DNA of 64,000 bases. Origin: Bradyrhizobium sp. NFR13. Its GTDB lineage: Bacteria > Pseudomonadota > Alphaproteobacteria > Rhizobiales > Xanthobacteraceae. Position numbers and translations under genes: made by a program. Below are positions 1 to 8,206 of the stretch, one piece after another. The DNA is taken from contig NZ_FOTP01000008.1 of the NCBI RefSeq assembly GCF_900114605.1, positions 124,001 to 188,000 on the forward strand, read 5' to 3'. Within the stretch, counting starts at the first letter, position 1. The number at the start of each line of letters is the position of its first letter. Under the pieces are notes generated by a model that was not told the DNA's origin, searched no databases, and was given only the letters and a program-made list of their open reading frames with translations.

Positions 1-891
1 ACCGCGCGCGGGGAGCCGTCGTCCATCACGCTGCTGACCGGTAATACGTCCGGGATCTATTTTCCGCTCGGTGTGTCGATCGCGATGATCTATGCGGACA
101 TTCCCGGCGCGAAAATTCAGGTGCAGACAACCGACGGTTCGGTCGAGAACCTCTCGCGGCTGCAGCAAGGCACAGGGCAGGTGGGTTTTGCGCTCGGCGA
201 TGCGCTGAAGGACGCCTGGGCCGGCAACGCCACGGCGGGTTTCGACGGCAAGCAGGACCGGCTGCGGGTGATCGGCGCGCTCTATCCGAATTACATCCAG
301 ATCGTTGCCACCAAGGAGAGCGGCATCAGGACGCTCGGCGATCTCAAGGGCAGAAGCCTGTCGGTCGGCGAGCGGAGGTCGGGCACCGAGCTGAATGCCC
401 GCGCCATTCTCGGCGCTGCGGGTTTTCGTTACGAAAATCTCGGCGAGATCAGGTACATTTCGTTTGCTGAATCCACCACGATGATGATCGAGAAAAAGCT
501 GGATGCGACGTTGCAGTCTGCCGGTCTCGGCGTCACGTCGATCAAGGAACTCAGCGAGGCCACGGACATCGTCATCGTGCCGGTGCCGCCGCCACTGGTG
601 AAAAAGATCGGTGCGCCGTTCAAGCCGGACAGGATTCCAGCCCGGACCTATGTCAGTCAGGACAAATCGGTGCCGACCGCATCGGTGATGAACTATCTGG
701 TGACGAGCAGTGCCGTGCCGGACGACCTCGTCTATGAGATGACGAAGCGCCTGTTCGATGGCCTCGACGAATTGGCCATCGCGCACCGCGCCGGTCACGA
801 GATCCGGCTGGCGAGCGCCGTGGGTAAGAGCCCGGTGCCGCTGCATCCCGGCGCACTGCGCTACTATCGGGAAAAGGGCCTGATCAAATAA
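1..891 (+). CDS. TAXI-family TRAP transporter solute receptor (5' partial)
   Basis: The frame is open from the first base, so the gene begins upstream of the window; the GTG at 73 is internal. The visible 296 codons start with the TAXI hallmark LLTGNTSGIYFPLG, which corresponds to the TGG-x-GG-x-YYPLG signature of this family, followed by a typical periplasmic-binding fold ending in YYREKGLIK. Family members are about 320 residues with a signal peptide, so only the secretion signal and a few residues are missing. TAXI proteins bind small carboxylates and pass them to a fused DctQM membrane protein. No such permease is downstream, so it would have to lie upstream or elsewhere. Confidence 0.85.
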   Translation, partial: TARGEPSSITLLTGNTSGIYFPLGVSIAMIYADIPGAKIQVQTTDGSVENLSRLQQGTGQVGFALGDALKDAWAGNATAGFDGKQDRLRVIGALYPNYIQIVATKESGIRTLGDLKGRSLSVGERRSGTELNARAILGAAGFRYENLGEIRYISFAESTTMMIEKKLDATLQSAGLGVTSIKELSEATDIVIVPVPPPLVKKIGAPFKPDRIPARTYVSQDKSVPTASVMNYLVTSSAVPDDLVYEMTKRLFDGLDELAIAHRAGHEIRLASAVGKSPVPLHPGALRYYREKGLIK

Positions 892-977
892 GTCATCGTT
901 GTCGGCTTTCGGCGGCTATTGGCGCTCTTTGAGGCGCGCGTCATCCGGGCTAGGATGATGACGGGCTGGGCGTATCG

Positions 978-1976
978 ATGAAATTCTCCGGGACGGCATT
1001 GTGTCTGTGTGTTGCCGCATCAGTGCTTGCGCTGACGAACACGGCTGCGCCGGGATGGGCCGCTGATCGAGAGCTGAGCTGTGCTCTCGACACCCCCCTT
1101 CCGCTTGATGAGACCATCAGCATCTGCGGGCTGGTCATCAATTCCACCGCCGGCCTCCGCGAGCGCGTCGGTGCTTTGATCGTGCGCGCCGAGTTGCGGC
1201 TGAAGCAGGATGATCCCGGCAAGGCGATCGCGGACTGCGATCAAGCCATCGGTCTCGATCCCCTGTCGACTACTGCACTCGATGCGCGCGGCAGGGCGCT
1301 GGCTGCAGACAAGAAATTTGACCGGGCGCTGGATGACTTCGACCGGGCAATCAGGCTCGATCCGCATGATACCCGGCTGTTCGCAGGGCGCGCCGCGACC
1401 TTCGCCGCCATGCATGAAAATCGTCTGGCGGTTCGCGATTATACTGAAGCGGTTCGCCTCGATCCCAATCGGGTGCAAAGTCTCGTGGACCGGGCCGCCG
1501 CCTACGCCAAGGTCAAGCGCTTCGATCTGGTCATCGACGACCAGAGCGATATCATTCGTCTGGAGCCGACGGCGGAACATTACGATGCACGCGGCCAGTC
1601 CTATGCGCGCAACAATGCCTATGCCCGCGCGATTGCGGATTTCGACGCGGCGATCAGGCTGGAGCCGAAGGCCAGCTACTTCATGAATCGCGGGAATGCC
1701 TTCAGTCTCAGCGGCGCCTATGATCGCGCCATCGCCGATTACGACATCGCCATACAGCTTCAGCCCGATCTGGCGATGGCCTACAACAATCGCGGTGTCG
1801 CCTGGCGCGACAAGGGCGACCTTGAGCGCGCGCTGGCCGATTTCGACGCGGCCGTTCAGATCGATTCAACGCTGGATATCGCGTTGCGACATCGCAAGCA
1901 GCTTGAGAAATATCGCGTGGCGGCGCGCAAGCCGGCGATCGGATTGCATCCATCCGCCGATGCTGGCAGTCGATAG
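978..1976 (+). CDS. Exported TPR-repeat protein
   Basis: A 332-residue protein with an N-terminal Sec-type signal (hydrophobic stretch to about residue 28, ending GWAA). From about residue 70 to 320 it consists of consecutive tetratricopeptide repeats; units such as RAIADFDAAIRLEPKASYF and RAIADYDIAIQLQPDLAMAY are easily recognised. TPR arrays are protein-protein scaffolds, and no catalytic domain is visible. The ATG is preceded by a poor ribosome site. The following gene starts 3 bp after its stop and is also a TPR protein, so the two are likely co-transcribed and perhaps paralogous. The specific role is unknown. Confidence 0.8.
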   Translation: MKFSGTALCLCVAASVLALTNTAAPGWAADRELSCALDTPLPLDETISICGLVINSTAGLRERVGALIVRAELRLKQDDPGKAIADCDQAIGLDPLSTTALDARGRALAADKKFDRALDDFDRAIRLDPHDTRLFAGRAATFAAMHENRLAVRDYTEAVRLDPNRVQSLVDRAAAYAKVKRFDLVIDDQSDIIRLEPTAEHYDARGQSYARNNAYARAIADFDAAIRLEPKASYFMNRGNAFSLSGAYDRAIADYDIAIQLQPDLAMAYNNRGVAWRDKGDLERALADFDAAVQIDSTLDIALRHRKQLEKYRVAARKPAIGLHPSADAGSR

Positions 1977-1979
1977 ACG

Positions 1980-2510
1980 ATGACGCGCATCGATTCATCT
2001 GTAAGCCTGCGCCGCCTTTTATGGGCGCTGGCCTTGCTGTGCTGGCCGTTGCCCGACAACGCATGGTCGGCGGTCAACGAGCCCGCGCCGACAGCTCCGG
2101 TCGATCCTGCGCTGTGCGCTGCGGCTGTCGCGTCCAGCGACGATGACAGGATCGTCGCGGAATGCGGCGCGCTGATCGACAATGAGAAGACAGAGCGGCC
2201 CGACCGGTTGAAAGCGCTGATCATGCGCGCGGGTGTTTACGTACGCAAGGAGCAGACCGATCGCGCCATCGCCGATTATGACACGGCGCTACGGCTCGAT
2301 CCGACGCAGGCCGTTCTGTTCAATGCGCGCGGCGAACTCTGGCGCAAAAAGGGCGATCGGCCGCGCGCTGTCCGCGACTTTGGCGCGGCGATCAAGCTTG
2401 ATCCGCAATTCGAGACAGCGCGGGCCAATTACAAGGCGCTGGCGCAGGAGATCGAGCGGATCGGCGTGGAGATGTCGGTCAAGCCACAACCTAAGGCACC
2501 CTTGAAATAG
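1980..2510 (+). CDS. Small exported TPR-repeat protein
   Basis: A 176-residue protein starting 3 bp after the preceding TPR gene. It has a hydrophobic N-terminal segment (residues about 8-30, ending near WSA) and about three TPR units between residues 70 and 150 (for example RAIADYDTALRLDPTQ and RAVRDFGAAIKLDPQ). The repeat spacing and the YD-x-A-x-x-LDP pattern match the upstream neighbour, suggesting a partner or truncated duplicate. No enzymatic motif is present. Function unknown; envelope location is inferred from the signal sequence. Confidence 0.75.
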   Translation: MTRIDSSVSLRRLLWALALLCWPLPDNAWSAVNEPAPTAPVDPALCAAAVASSDDDRIVAECGALIDNEKTERPDRLKALIMRAGVYVRKEQTDRAIADYDTALRLDPTQAVLFNARGELWRKKGDRPRAVRDFGAAIKLDPQFETARANYKALAQEIERIGVEMSVKPQPKAPLK

Positions 2511-2577
2511 CCGGCCATCCCGTGACAATGACAAGATAATGAACTCTGGCGGTAAAGCCGGGGCGGGAGAGACGCCA

Positions 2578-4488
2578 ATGACAAATTGCAATGCCAGCCG
2601 CTATCACGAGGTTCATGCGCAGTCGCTTGCGGATCCCGAGGGCTTCTGGGGCGAAGCCGCAAAGGCGATCGACTGGATCGCGCCGGCGAAGAAGGTGTTC
2701 GATCCGTCCGTGGGTCTTTACGGCCGCTGGTTTGTCGGCGGCGTGCTCAACACCTGCTACAACGCGCTGGATCGTCATGTCGCGGGTGGCCGCGCCGATC
2801 AGGTCGCGCTGATTCACGACTCGCCGCTGACGGGTGAGATCCGGAAATTCACTTATGCAGAGCTGCTGCATGAGGTGCAGGTGCTCGGCGCCATCCTGCA
2901 GGACCTCGGTGTCGGCAAGGGTGATCGCGTCATCCTCTATATGCCGATGGTGCCGGAAGCTGTGGTCGCCATGCTTGCCTGCGCGCGCATCGGCGCGGTG
3001 CATTCGGTGGTGTTCGGCGGCTTCGCGGCGAAGGAGCTCGCGACGCGTATCGAGGATGCGCGGCCGAAGCTGATCCTGTCCGCGAGCTGCGGGATCGAGC
3101 CGGGCCGCATCGTGCAATACAAGCCGCTGCTGGATGAAGCGATTACGCTCGCCAGCGTGAAGCCCGATGGCTGCATCATCCTGCAGCGTCCGCAGCATGG
3201 CTGCGATCTCGTGGCCGGCCGCGATCACGACTGGGCCGAATTGCGCAGCAAGGCGATGGCGGCGAGGAAGTCCGCCGATTGCGTGCCCGTGCTGGCGACC
3301 GATCCGCTCTACATCCTCTATACGTCCGGCACGACCGGCAAACCAAAGGGCGTCGTGCGCGACAATGGCGGTCATGCCGTTGCGCTCGCCTGGTCGATGG
3401 AGAATCTCTACGGCGTGAAGCCGGGCGAGGTCTGGTGGTGCGGCTCCGATATCGGCTGGGTGGTCGGCCACAGCTACATCGTCTATGCGCCGCTGTTCCA
3501 TGGCGCGACTTCGGTCATGTATGAGGGCAAGCCGGTGGGCACGCCGGATGCCGGCGCGTTCTGGCGCGTCATCTCCGAACACAAGGCCGTTGCTTTCTTC
3601 ACCGCACCGACCGCCTTCCGCGCCATCCGCAAGGACGATCCGGACGGCAGTTTCATTCGCAAATACGATCTGTCGCGGTTCCGCACGCTGTTTCTCGCCG
3701 GCGAGCGCGCCGATCCGCCGACCGTGGACTGGGCCGAGAAACAGCTGAAGGTGCCTGTCATCGATCACTGGTGGCAGACCGAGACCGGCTGGTGCATCGC
3801 CGGCAATCCGGTGGGCCTTGGCCAGTTGCCGGTGAAGCACGGCTCGCCGACGGTGCCGATGCCCGGCTACAAGGTCGAGGTGGTCGACGAAGCCGCCAAG
3901 CCGCTGCCTGCGGGCACCATGGGCTCCATCGTGATCAAGCTGCCGATGCCGCCGGCCTGCCTGCCGACTCTGTGGGAGCAGGACGAGCGCTGCAAGGAAG
4001 CCTATTTCAACGAATTCCCCGGCTACTACAAAACCTCCGATGCCGGCTATCTGGATGACGATGGTTACGTCTATGTGATGGGCCGTACCGACGACATTAT
4101 CAATGTCGCCGGCCATCGCCTCTCCACCGGCGGCATGGAGGAGATTCTGGCCTCGCATCCCGACGTCGCCGAATGTGCCGTGCTGGGCATCAAGGATACG
4201 ATCAAGGGCGAGGTGCCCTGCGGTTTCCTGGTGCTGAAGGCCGGCGTTGCGCGCTCCACTGCTGACATCGAGAAGGAAGTCGTGGCATTGGTCCGCGACA
4301 AGCTTGGCCCCGTCGCCGCCTTCAAGCTCGCCATCGCCGTGTCGCGCCTGCCGAAGACGCGTTCGGGCAAAATCCTGCGCGGTACCATCAAGAAGATCGC
4401 GGACGGCGACAGTTGGACCATGCCCGCGACTATCGAGGATCCGAAGTCGCTGGACGAAATCGGCGCGGCGCTGAAGGGCAGGGTCTGA
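2578..4488 (+). CDS. prpE: Propionyl-CoA synthetase (acetyl-CoA synthetase-like)
   Basis: Adenylate-forming enzyme that activates propionate (and probably acetate) to the acyl-CoA through an acyl-AMP. The 636-residue length fits PrpE. Visible landmarks are the N-terminal ACS domain (YHEVHAQSLADPEGFWGEAA), the P-loop LYTSGTTGKPKGVV, the acyl/AMP pocket motif WWQTETGW, and the C-terminal catalytic lysine region KTRSGKILRGTI. I chose the ATG at 2578 because GGGAGAG lies about 8 bp upstream; an upstream in-frame ATG at 2539 lacks a site and would add 13 unconserved residues. It stands alone, without a methylcitrate cluster. Distinguishing propionate from acetate preference is not possible from sequence alone. 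Confidence 0.9.
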   Translation: MTNCNASRYHEVHAQSLADPEGFWGEAAKAIDWIAPAKKVFDPSVGLYGRWFVGGVLNTCYNALDRHVAGGRADQVALIHDSPLTGEIRKFTYAELLHEVQVLGAILQDLGVGKGDRVILYMPMVPEAVVAMLACARIGAVHSVVFGGFAAKELATRIEDARPKLILSASCGIEPGRIVQYKPLLDEAITLASVKPDGCIILQRPQHGCDLVAGRDHDWAELRSKAMAARKSADCVPVLATDPLYILYTSGTTGKPKGVVRDNGGHAVALAWSMENLYGVKPGEVWWCGSDIGWVVGHSYIVYAPLFHGATSVMYEGKPVGTPDAGAFWRVISEHKAVAFFTAPTAFRAIRKDDPDGSFIRKYDLSRFRTLFLAGERADPPTVDWAEKQLKVPVIDHWWQTETGWCIAGNPVGLGQLPVKHGSPTVPMPGYKVEVVDEAAKPLPAGTMGSIVIKLPMPPACLPTLWEQDERCKEAYFNEFPGYYKTSDAGYLDDDGYVYVMGRTDDIINVAGHRLSTGGMEEILASHPDVAECAVLGIKDTIKGEVPCGFLVLKAGVARSTADIEKEVVALVRDKLGPVAAFKLAIAVSRLPKTRSGKILRGTIKKIADGDSWTMPATIEDPKSLDEIGAALKGRV

Positions 4489-4552
4489 CCAGACCTTACA
4501 TTTCCCGCATTTCGCGCTAAACACAGCGTCACTCTCGTGACAGGAACCATGC

Positions 4553-4819
4553 ATGCGACTGACCTCGACCTCTCTCATCGCGCTGACGCTGGCCGCGACG
4601 CTGCTCAGCGCCTGCGCACGCCGTACCGATGTGCCGATATCGAGTCTCGGCGACGACGATGACGCGATCTGCCGCGCCAATGGGGTTGCTGTCGGGTCAA
4701 CGGAATATGCAGCCTGCCGCAAGGACCGCGACGTTCAGCGCAGCAATGCGATCAATCGTGCCGACCGCGCGCAGCGTAATCTCGGCGAGTACATGCTGAA
4801 CAATCCGAACCGGCCGTAA
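4553..4819 (+). CDS. Small lipoprotein, unknown function
   Basis: An 88-residue protein with a clear lipoprotein signal: a hydrophobic stretch and lipobox LLSAC with the modified cysteine at residue 21. The mature part is short, charged and rich in Arg/Asp, with two further cysteines (ICRANG, YAACRKDR). Similar little lipoproteins are common in the Bradyrhizobium group. It lies 65 bp after prpE and is followed by a strong hairpin at 4862-4901. Outer-membrane or periplasmic anchoring is inferred from the lipobox; no function can be assigned. Confidence 0.7.
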   Translation: MRLTSTSLIALTLAATLLSACARRTDVPISSLGDDDDAICRANGVAVGSTEYAACRKDRDVQRSNAINRADRAQRNLGEYMLNNPNRP

Positions 4820-4861
4820 CGCCGCGGATTGATATTCCGCAAGACTGTGTCACCCAAAGGC

Positions 4862-4901
4862 AACGACCGCGCAGCGAGACGCTGTGCGGTCGTTTGCTTT
4901 T
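4862..4901 (+). terminator. Intrinsic terminator after the lipoprotein gene
   Basis: A 14-bp stem (AACGACCGCGCAGC pairing with GCTGTGCGGTCGTT, one G-T wobble), short GAGAC loop, followed by TTGCTTTT. It closes the prpE/lipoprotein transcription unit. Confidence 0.8.
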
Positions 4902-4999
4902 GATGGAGATCAACGTGCAGGCGCCGCGGTGAGCGTCTTTCGGATTTGATCGGGTGAGATCGTTCACTCCGAACGAATCGAAAGACAGGGCGCTTCGTG

Positions 5000-5692
5000 A
5001 TGAAGAGAATTTTGACGACCATGTCGTTGCTGATGGCGGCAACGGCGATGACCAGCATGGCGACGACGGCAGGCGCCGCCGATCTTCCGGCCGCGACACC
5101 GTATTACAAGGCGCCGGTGGTCGAGGTGTGGAATCCCTGGATGATCCGTCTGCGCGTGCTCGGCGTCATTCCGGAGAATGGCGGTACGGTTCACCAGGTG
5201 CCGGGCTCCAGCCTGAAGACCTCCGATCAGGTCGTTCCCGAACTCGACATCTCGTATTTCTTCACGCCGAACCTCGCAGCCGAGCTGATCCTCGGCGTCA
5301 CCAAGCACCACGTCACCGGTGATGGCGCCATCGCCGGTCTCGATGTCGGCAAGGCCTGGCTGCTGCCACCGACGCTGACCTTCCAGTATCACTTCACGCA
5401 GTTCGGCGCCTTCAAGCCCTATATCGGCGCTGGCGTGAACTACACCTGGTTCTTCAGCCAGAGTGCCAGCGGCCTGGGCGTGACCAACAGCCGTCTGAAA
5501 GACACCGCTGCGCCGGTGCTGCAGTTCGGCTTCGATTACATGATCGACAAGCACTGGGGCTGGAACGTCGACGTGAAGAAGATGTGGATGCGCCCGGATT
5601 GGGAAGGCACGCTGGCGTCAGGCGCGGCGATCACCGGTCAGGTCAAGCTCGACCCGTGGCTGGTTGGCACCGGCATCACCTACAAGTTCTGA
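5000..5692 (+). CDS. ompW: OmpW-family outer-membrane protein
   Basis: A 230-residue outer-membrane beta-barrel precursor. Residues 1-27 form a cleavable signal (ending TAGAADLP). The body carries the OmpW pattern: WMIRLRVLGVIPENG near the N-terminus, alternating hydrophobic strands, the TFQYHF segment, YIGAGVNYTWFF, WGWNVDVKKMW, and a C-terminal strand ending GITYKF with terminal Phe, as needed for BAM recognition. OmpW proteins form narrow hydrophobic channels. A GTG one codon upstream (4997) is an alternative start; I prefer the ATG. A terminator follows at 5715. Confidence 0.9.
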   Translation: MKRILTTMSLLMAATAMTSMATTAGAADLPAATPYYKAPVVEVWNPWMIRLRVLGVIPENGGTVHQVPGSSLKTSDQVVPELDISYFFTPNLAAELILGVTKHHVTGDGAIAGLDVGKAWLLPPTLTFQYHFTQFGAFKPYIGAGVNYTWFFSQSASGLGVTNSRLKDTAAPVLQFGFDYMIDKHWGWNVDVKKMWMRPDWEGTLASGAAITGQVKLDPWLVGTGITYKF

Positions 5693-5714
5693 TCCTTTCG
5701 GTCTCTCTCTGACT

Positions 5715-5746
5715 GAAGGGCCGATCTCAGTCGGCCCTTCTTTTTT
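5715..5746 (+). terminator. Intrinsic terminator after ompW
   Basis: A perfect 10-bp stem GAAGGGCCGA/TCGGCCCTTC with TCTCAG loop followed by six T residues, 23 bp after the ompW stop. Confidence 0.92.
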
Positions 5747-5832
5747 GCCATTTTGCCGCGCAACTGTTGCTTTCGGCGCTCCCATCCTGTTGGGTGCCCC
5801 GCTCCAAACCATCGCACCATCAGGACAACATC

Positions 5833-6051
5833 ATGGACATCAAGGTCAGGGATTCGAACGGCGCGCTGCTCGCCGAGGGTGACACCGTCACACTGATCAA
5901 GGACCTCAAGCTGAAAGGCTCCTCCACCGTGCTCAAGCGCGGCACCGTGATCAAGAATATCCATCTCACCGACAATGAAGACGAGATCGAAGGCCGCACC
6001 GACAAGGTCAAGGGCCTGGTGCTGCGCACGGAATTTCTGAAGAAGGCGTGA
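5833..6051 (+). CDS. PhnA/YjdM-family protein (C-terminal domain only)
   Basis: A 72-residue protein closely matching the C-terminal domain of the PhnA/YjdM family (VRDSNGALLAEGDTVTLIKD, LKGSSTVLKRGT, EFLKKA). Full-length enterobacterial YjdM is about 111 residues with an N-terminal zinc ribbon; that ribbon is absent here, which is usual for the short rhizobial forms. Despite the historical name it is not a proven phosphonate enzyme, and the biochemical role is unknown. The ATG at 5833 starts exactly at the conserved region; the longer upstream frame is low-complexity and unconserved. Confidence 0.85.
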   Translation: MDIKVRDSNGALLAEGDTVTLIKDLKLKGSSTVLKRGTVIKNIHLTDNEDEIEGRTDKVKGLVLRTEFLKKA

Positions 6052-6062
6052 CGGCTACGGTA

Positions 6063-6392
6063 TCACTCCCGCCCTTCCTCATGCTCTCGGAACGTCGATA
6101 GCCGCGACAGGAATGCCAGCATCAGGCCGATGCCGCAGACCGAGAACAGCATGGTGAAGATTTTCGCGATGGCCGTGGTCGGCGACAGCGTGGCGTCGCC
6201 GACGGTGGTGAGCGCCATCGCACTGAAATAGGCGGCGTCGATCCACGGCCAGCCTTCCACGGCGTGAAAGAACACGGCGCCGCCGGCCATGGCGATGGCC
6301 AGCAGAAACAGGATCGCGCGAAATTCGGGATCGCGCAGGCCGCGGCGGAAGCCGGCCAGCAATCGCACCAGACCAAGCCAGAGAGATGCCAT
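6063..6392 (-). CDS. Small two-TM potassium-channel-like protein with TVGDA filter
   Basis: A 109-residue membrane protein of the Ion_trans_2 pore-domain type. It has an outer helix (about residues 25-45), a pore helix plus filter region AYFSAMALTTVGDATLSPTT (about 54-73) and an inner helix (about 78-97) containing the glycine hinge GIGLML. The filter reads T-V-G-D-A instead of the canonical T-V-G-Y-G-D, so potassium selectivity cannot be assumed. No cytoplasmic RCK domain is attached. The gene converges on the PhnA-family gene with only 11 bp between the stops and is transcribed away from the SUKH gene. Confidence 0.8.
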   Translation of the reverse strand: MASLWLGLVRLLAGFRRGLRDPEFRAILFLLAIAMAGGAVFFHAVEGWPWIDAAYFSAMALTTVGDATLSPTTAIAKIFTMLFSVCGIGLMLAFLSRLSTFREHEEGRE

Positions 6393-6556
6393 CGTCGCCG
6401 CTCCATGCGTTGCCGTCCATGCGCGATGTCGCAGGATTCGATGGCGTTTGGAAAGTGAAGATTATGCGTCGGGCGCGACCGTGAACCTTGTTTTACCTCT
6501 GCGGCACCAAGGGAGGCACCGCTCAGGCGGGCTCCTCTCTCGCACCAGCGGAGTAC

Positions 6557-7150
6557 ATGATGGCGAACGAGTTCAGGTTCGAAGACTATACGGACGCGAT
6601 GACCTTCAAGCGTGTCACGGACAAGGCGATTAAGGCTTTTACGGCAGAGCAGGGCATCGCATTCTCGTCCGACTACACTGCCTTTCTCGAGGCGCAGAAC
6701 GGTTTCTATTTCGATCTCGATCGGGCGGAGCCGCTCGCAGAGGGCGTCGAGACATTCGATTCAATCCGTTATCTGTTCGGCCTCGATACCGGCTTCGAAT
6801 ATAACGACATGCGGGTGTTCCTCGCCAAAGCCGATCTCTGGGATCAGGCGTTTCGTGCGTTCTGCTATCCGGTCGCAGAGAGTCATGGCGGCGATCCGGT
6901 CGTCGAGATCTTCAAGGGCAAGGCGAAGGGCAAGATCTATTTCGTCGATCACGAGGTCATTCCGGAGATCGATGAACTGGCCGAGGCCGGTGTCGATTTA
7001 CAGAATGCCGATGACGTCCTTGCGTATATGATCCACCAGCAGGGCTGCTTCATCGAAGTCGCCACGTCGTTCTCGAATTTCATCGGCAAGCTGGTGGCCT
7101 ATGACGACGATGGCAGCATCAATGTCGGCATCCGCCGCCCGCTGGCGTGA
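6557..7150 (+). CDS. SMI1/KNR4 (SUKH) family protein
   Basis: A 197-residue acidic, soluble protein. The N-terminal half carries the SUKH pattern: an amphipathic helix, then FSSDYTAFLEAQNGFYFD, then a beta strand with YLFGLDTGFEYNDMR, and the conserved GGDPVVEIFKG hairpin. SUKH proteins are often immunity proteins against contact-dependent toxins but also occur as lone housekeeping adaptors. No toxin gene is adjacent, so a toxin-immunity role is only a possibility. Two ATGs (6557, 6560) lie behind GCGGAG; I use the first. The upstream frame to 6488 looks untranslated. A shared terminator hairpin follows. Confidence 0.7.
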   Translation: MMANEFRFEDYTDAMTFKRVTDKAIKAFTAEQGIAFSSDYTAFLEAQNGFYFDLDRAEPLAEGVETFDSIRYLFGLDTGFEYNDMRVFLAKADLWDQAFRAFCYPVAESHGGDPVVEIFKGKAKGKIYFVDHEVIPEIDELAEAGVDLQNADDVLAYMIHQQGCFIEVATSFSNFIGKLVAYDDDGSINVGIRRPLA

Positions 7151-7176
7151 GCCGGCGGCGCATCACCTGAAACGAA

Positions 7177-7204
7177 AAACGCGGCGGGATGAACCGCCGC
7201 GTTT
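7177..7204. terminator. Bidirectional terminator between the SUKH gene and trcR
   Basis: An 11-bp stem AAACGCGGCGG/CCGCCGCGTTT with a short GATGAA loop. A-rich sequence precedes the stem and T residues follow it, so it can serve both convergent genes. Confidence 0.8.
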
Positions 7205-7249
7205 CTGATTCTGCGAGGACCGCCGCGCAACCGGGCGTAGCGCAGGCGC

Positions 7250-7948
7250 CTATTCTTCCTCGTCGTCCTGCTTCTTGCCGCCGCCAATGGTCTTCAGCTT
7301 GGCGAACACGGCGTCGACATTGAGGTCGTCGCGGCTGCTCTCGGTGGTCTCGAACTCGTCCTTGCGGGTGGTTTCCGAGGCCGGCAGCAGGGTCGCGCCG
7401 CCGTAAGCCTGATCGGTCGGCTTTTCCTTGGCCGCGCGCTGGACTTCGAAATCGAGTTCGATCTGCGAGCACAGGCCGAGGGTCACCGGATCCATCGGGG
7501 TCAGGGTCGAGGCATTCCAGTGGGTGCGGTCGCGGATCGAGGCGATGGTGGTCTTGGTGGTGCCGACCAGACGCATGATCTGGCTGTCCTTCAGCTCCGG
7601 ATGGCTGCGGACCAGCCACAGGATCGCGCTCGGGCGCTCGTGGCGGCGCGACACCGGGGTATAACGCGGACCCTTCTTCTTGGCGGCCGGGGGCAGGATC
7701 ACCTTGCTCTCTTCGAGTTTGAGCCGGTAATTCTTGTCCTTTTCGCCCTTTTCGATCTCGTCGCGGGTCAGCTGACCATTGGAAATCGGGTCCATGCCTT
7801 TAATGCCCTGGGCGGCGTCGCCGTCGGCAATGGCGCGGACTTCGAGCACGTGCATCTTGGTGAAATCGGCGACCTGGTCGAAGGTCAGCGCCGTATTGTC
7901 AACCAGCCACACGGCCGTCGCCTTTGGCATCAGCGGGGCATTGCTCAT
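7250..7948 (-). CDS. trcR: DUF1013 family cell-cycle transcriptional regulator TrcR
   Basis: A 232-residue protein of the DUF1013 family, conserved across Alphaproteobacteria and described as the cell-cycle regulator TrcR. It shows the invariant start NAPLMPKATAVWLVDNTALT, a helix-turn-helix-like N-terminal half with FDQVADFTKMHVLEVRAIADG, and the segment PSAILWLVRSHPELKDSQIMRLVGTTKTTI. The C-terminus is an acidic tail ending DDEEE. The start at 7948 is fixed by an AGGAGA site 7 bp upstream on the minus strand; a longer open frame reaching 8452 overlaps ispH on the other strand and is not coding. Confidence 0.88.
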   Translation of the reverse strand: MSNAPLMPKATAVWLVDNTALTFDQVADFTKMHVLEVRAIADGDAAQGIKGMDPISNGQLTRDEIEKGEKDKNYRLKLEESKVILPPAAKKKGPRYTPVSRRHERPSAILWLVRSHPELKDSQIMRLVGTTKTTIASIRDRTHWNASTLTPMDPVTLGLCSQIELDFEVQRAAKEKPTDQAYGGATLLPASETTRKDEFETTESSRDDLNVDAVFAKLKTIGGGKKQDDEEE

Positions 7949-8206
7949 GGCAAATCTCCTTTGTGCCTCGCCCACCTCTTTCGGAGGCGAAGCCGTCTGG
8001 TCATCGGGGATGACGGGAATTAAGCCTCTATATAAGCTGTCCGGGGGCAACCACGCAATGGCCGACAGTTCGGCCTTGACACCGCCGCAAACCGGCCCCA
8101 AGTCCTTATGCAAACAAGCCCTTTGGCTGATTTTCCCTTTGAATTGAGCGCTCGCATCCGCGGTTCCGGGTACTGAGCCTGCTCCAAGGCCCCTGGATCG
8201 CCCGAT

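Noticed and set aside
2491-4722. 743-codon minus-strand frame across prpE
   Set aside because: It is a shadow of the high-GC prpE gene; its His/Arg-rich translation matches no family and prpE is unambiguous.
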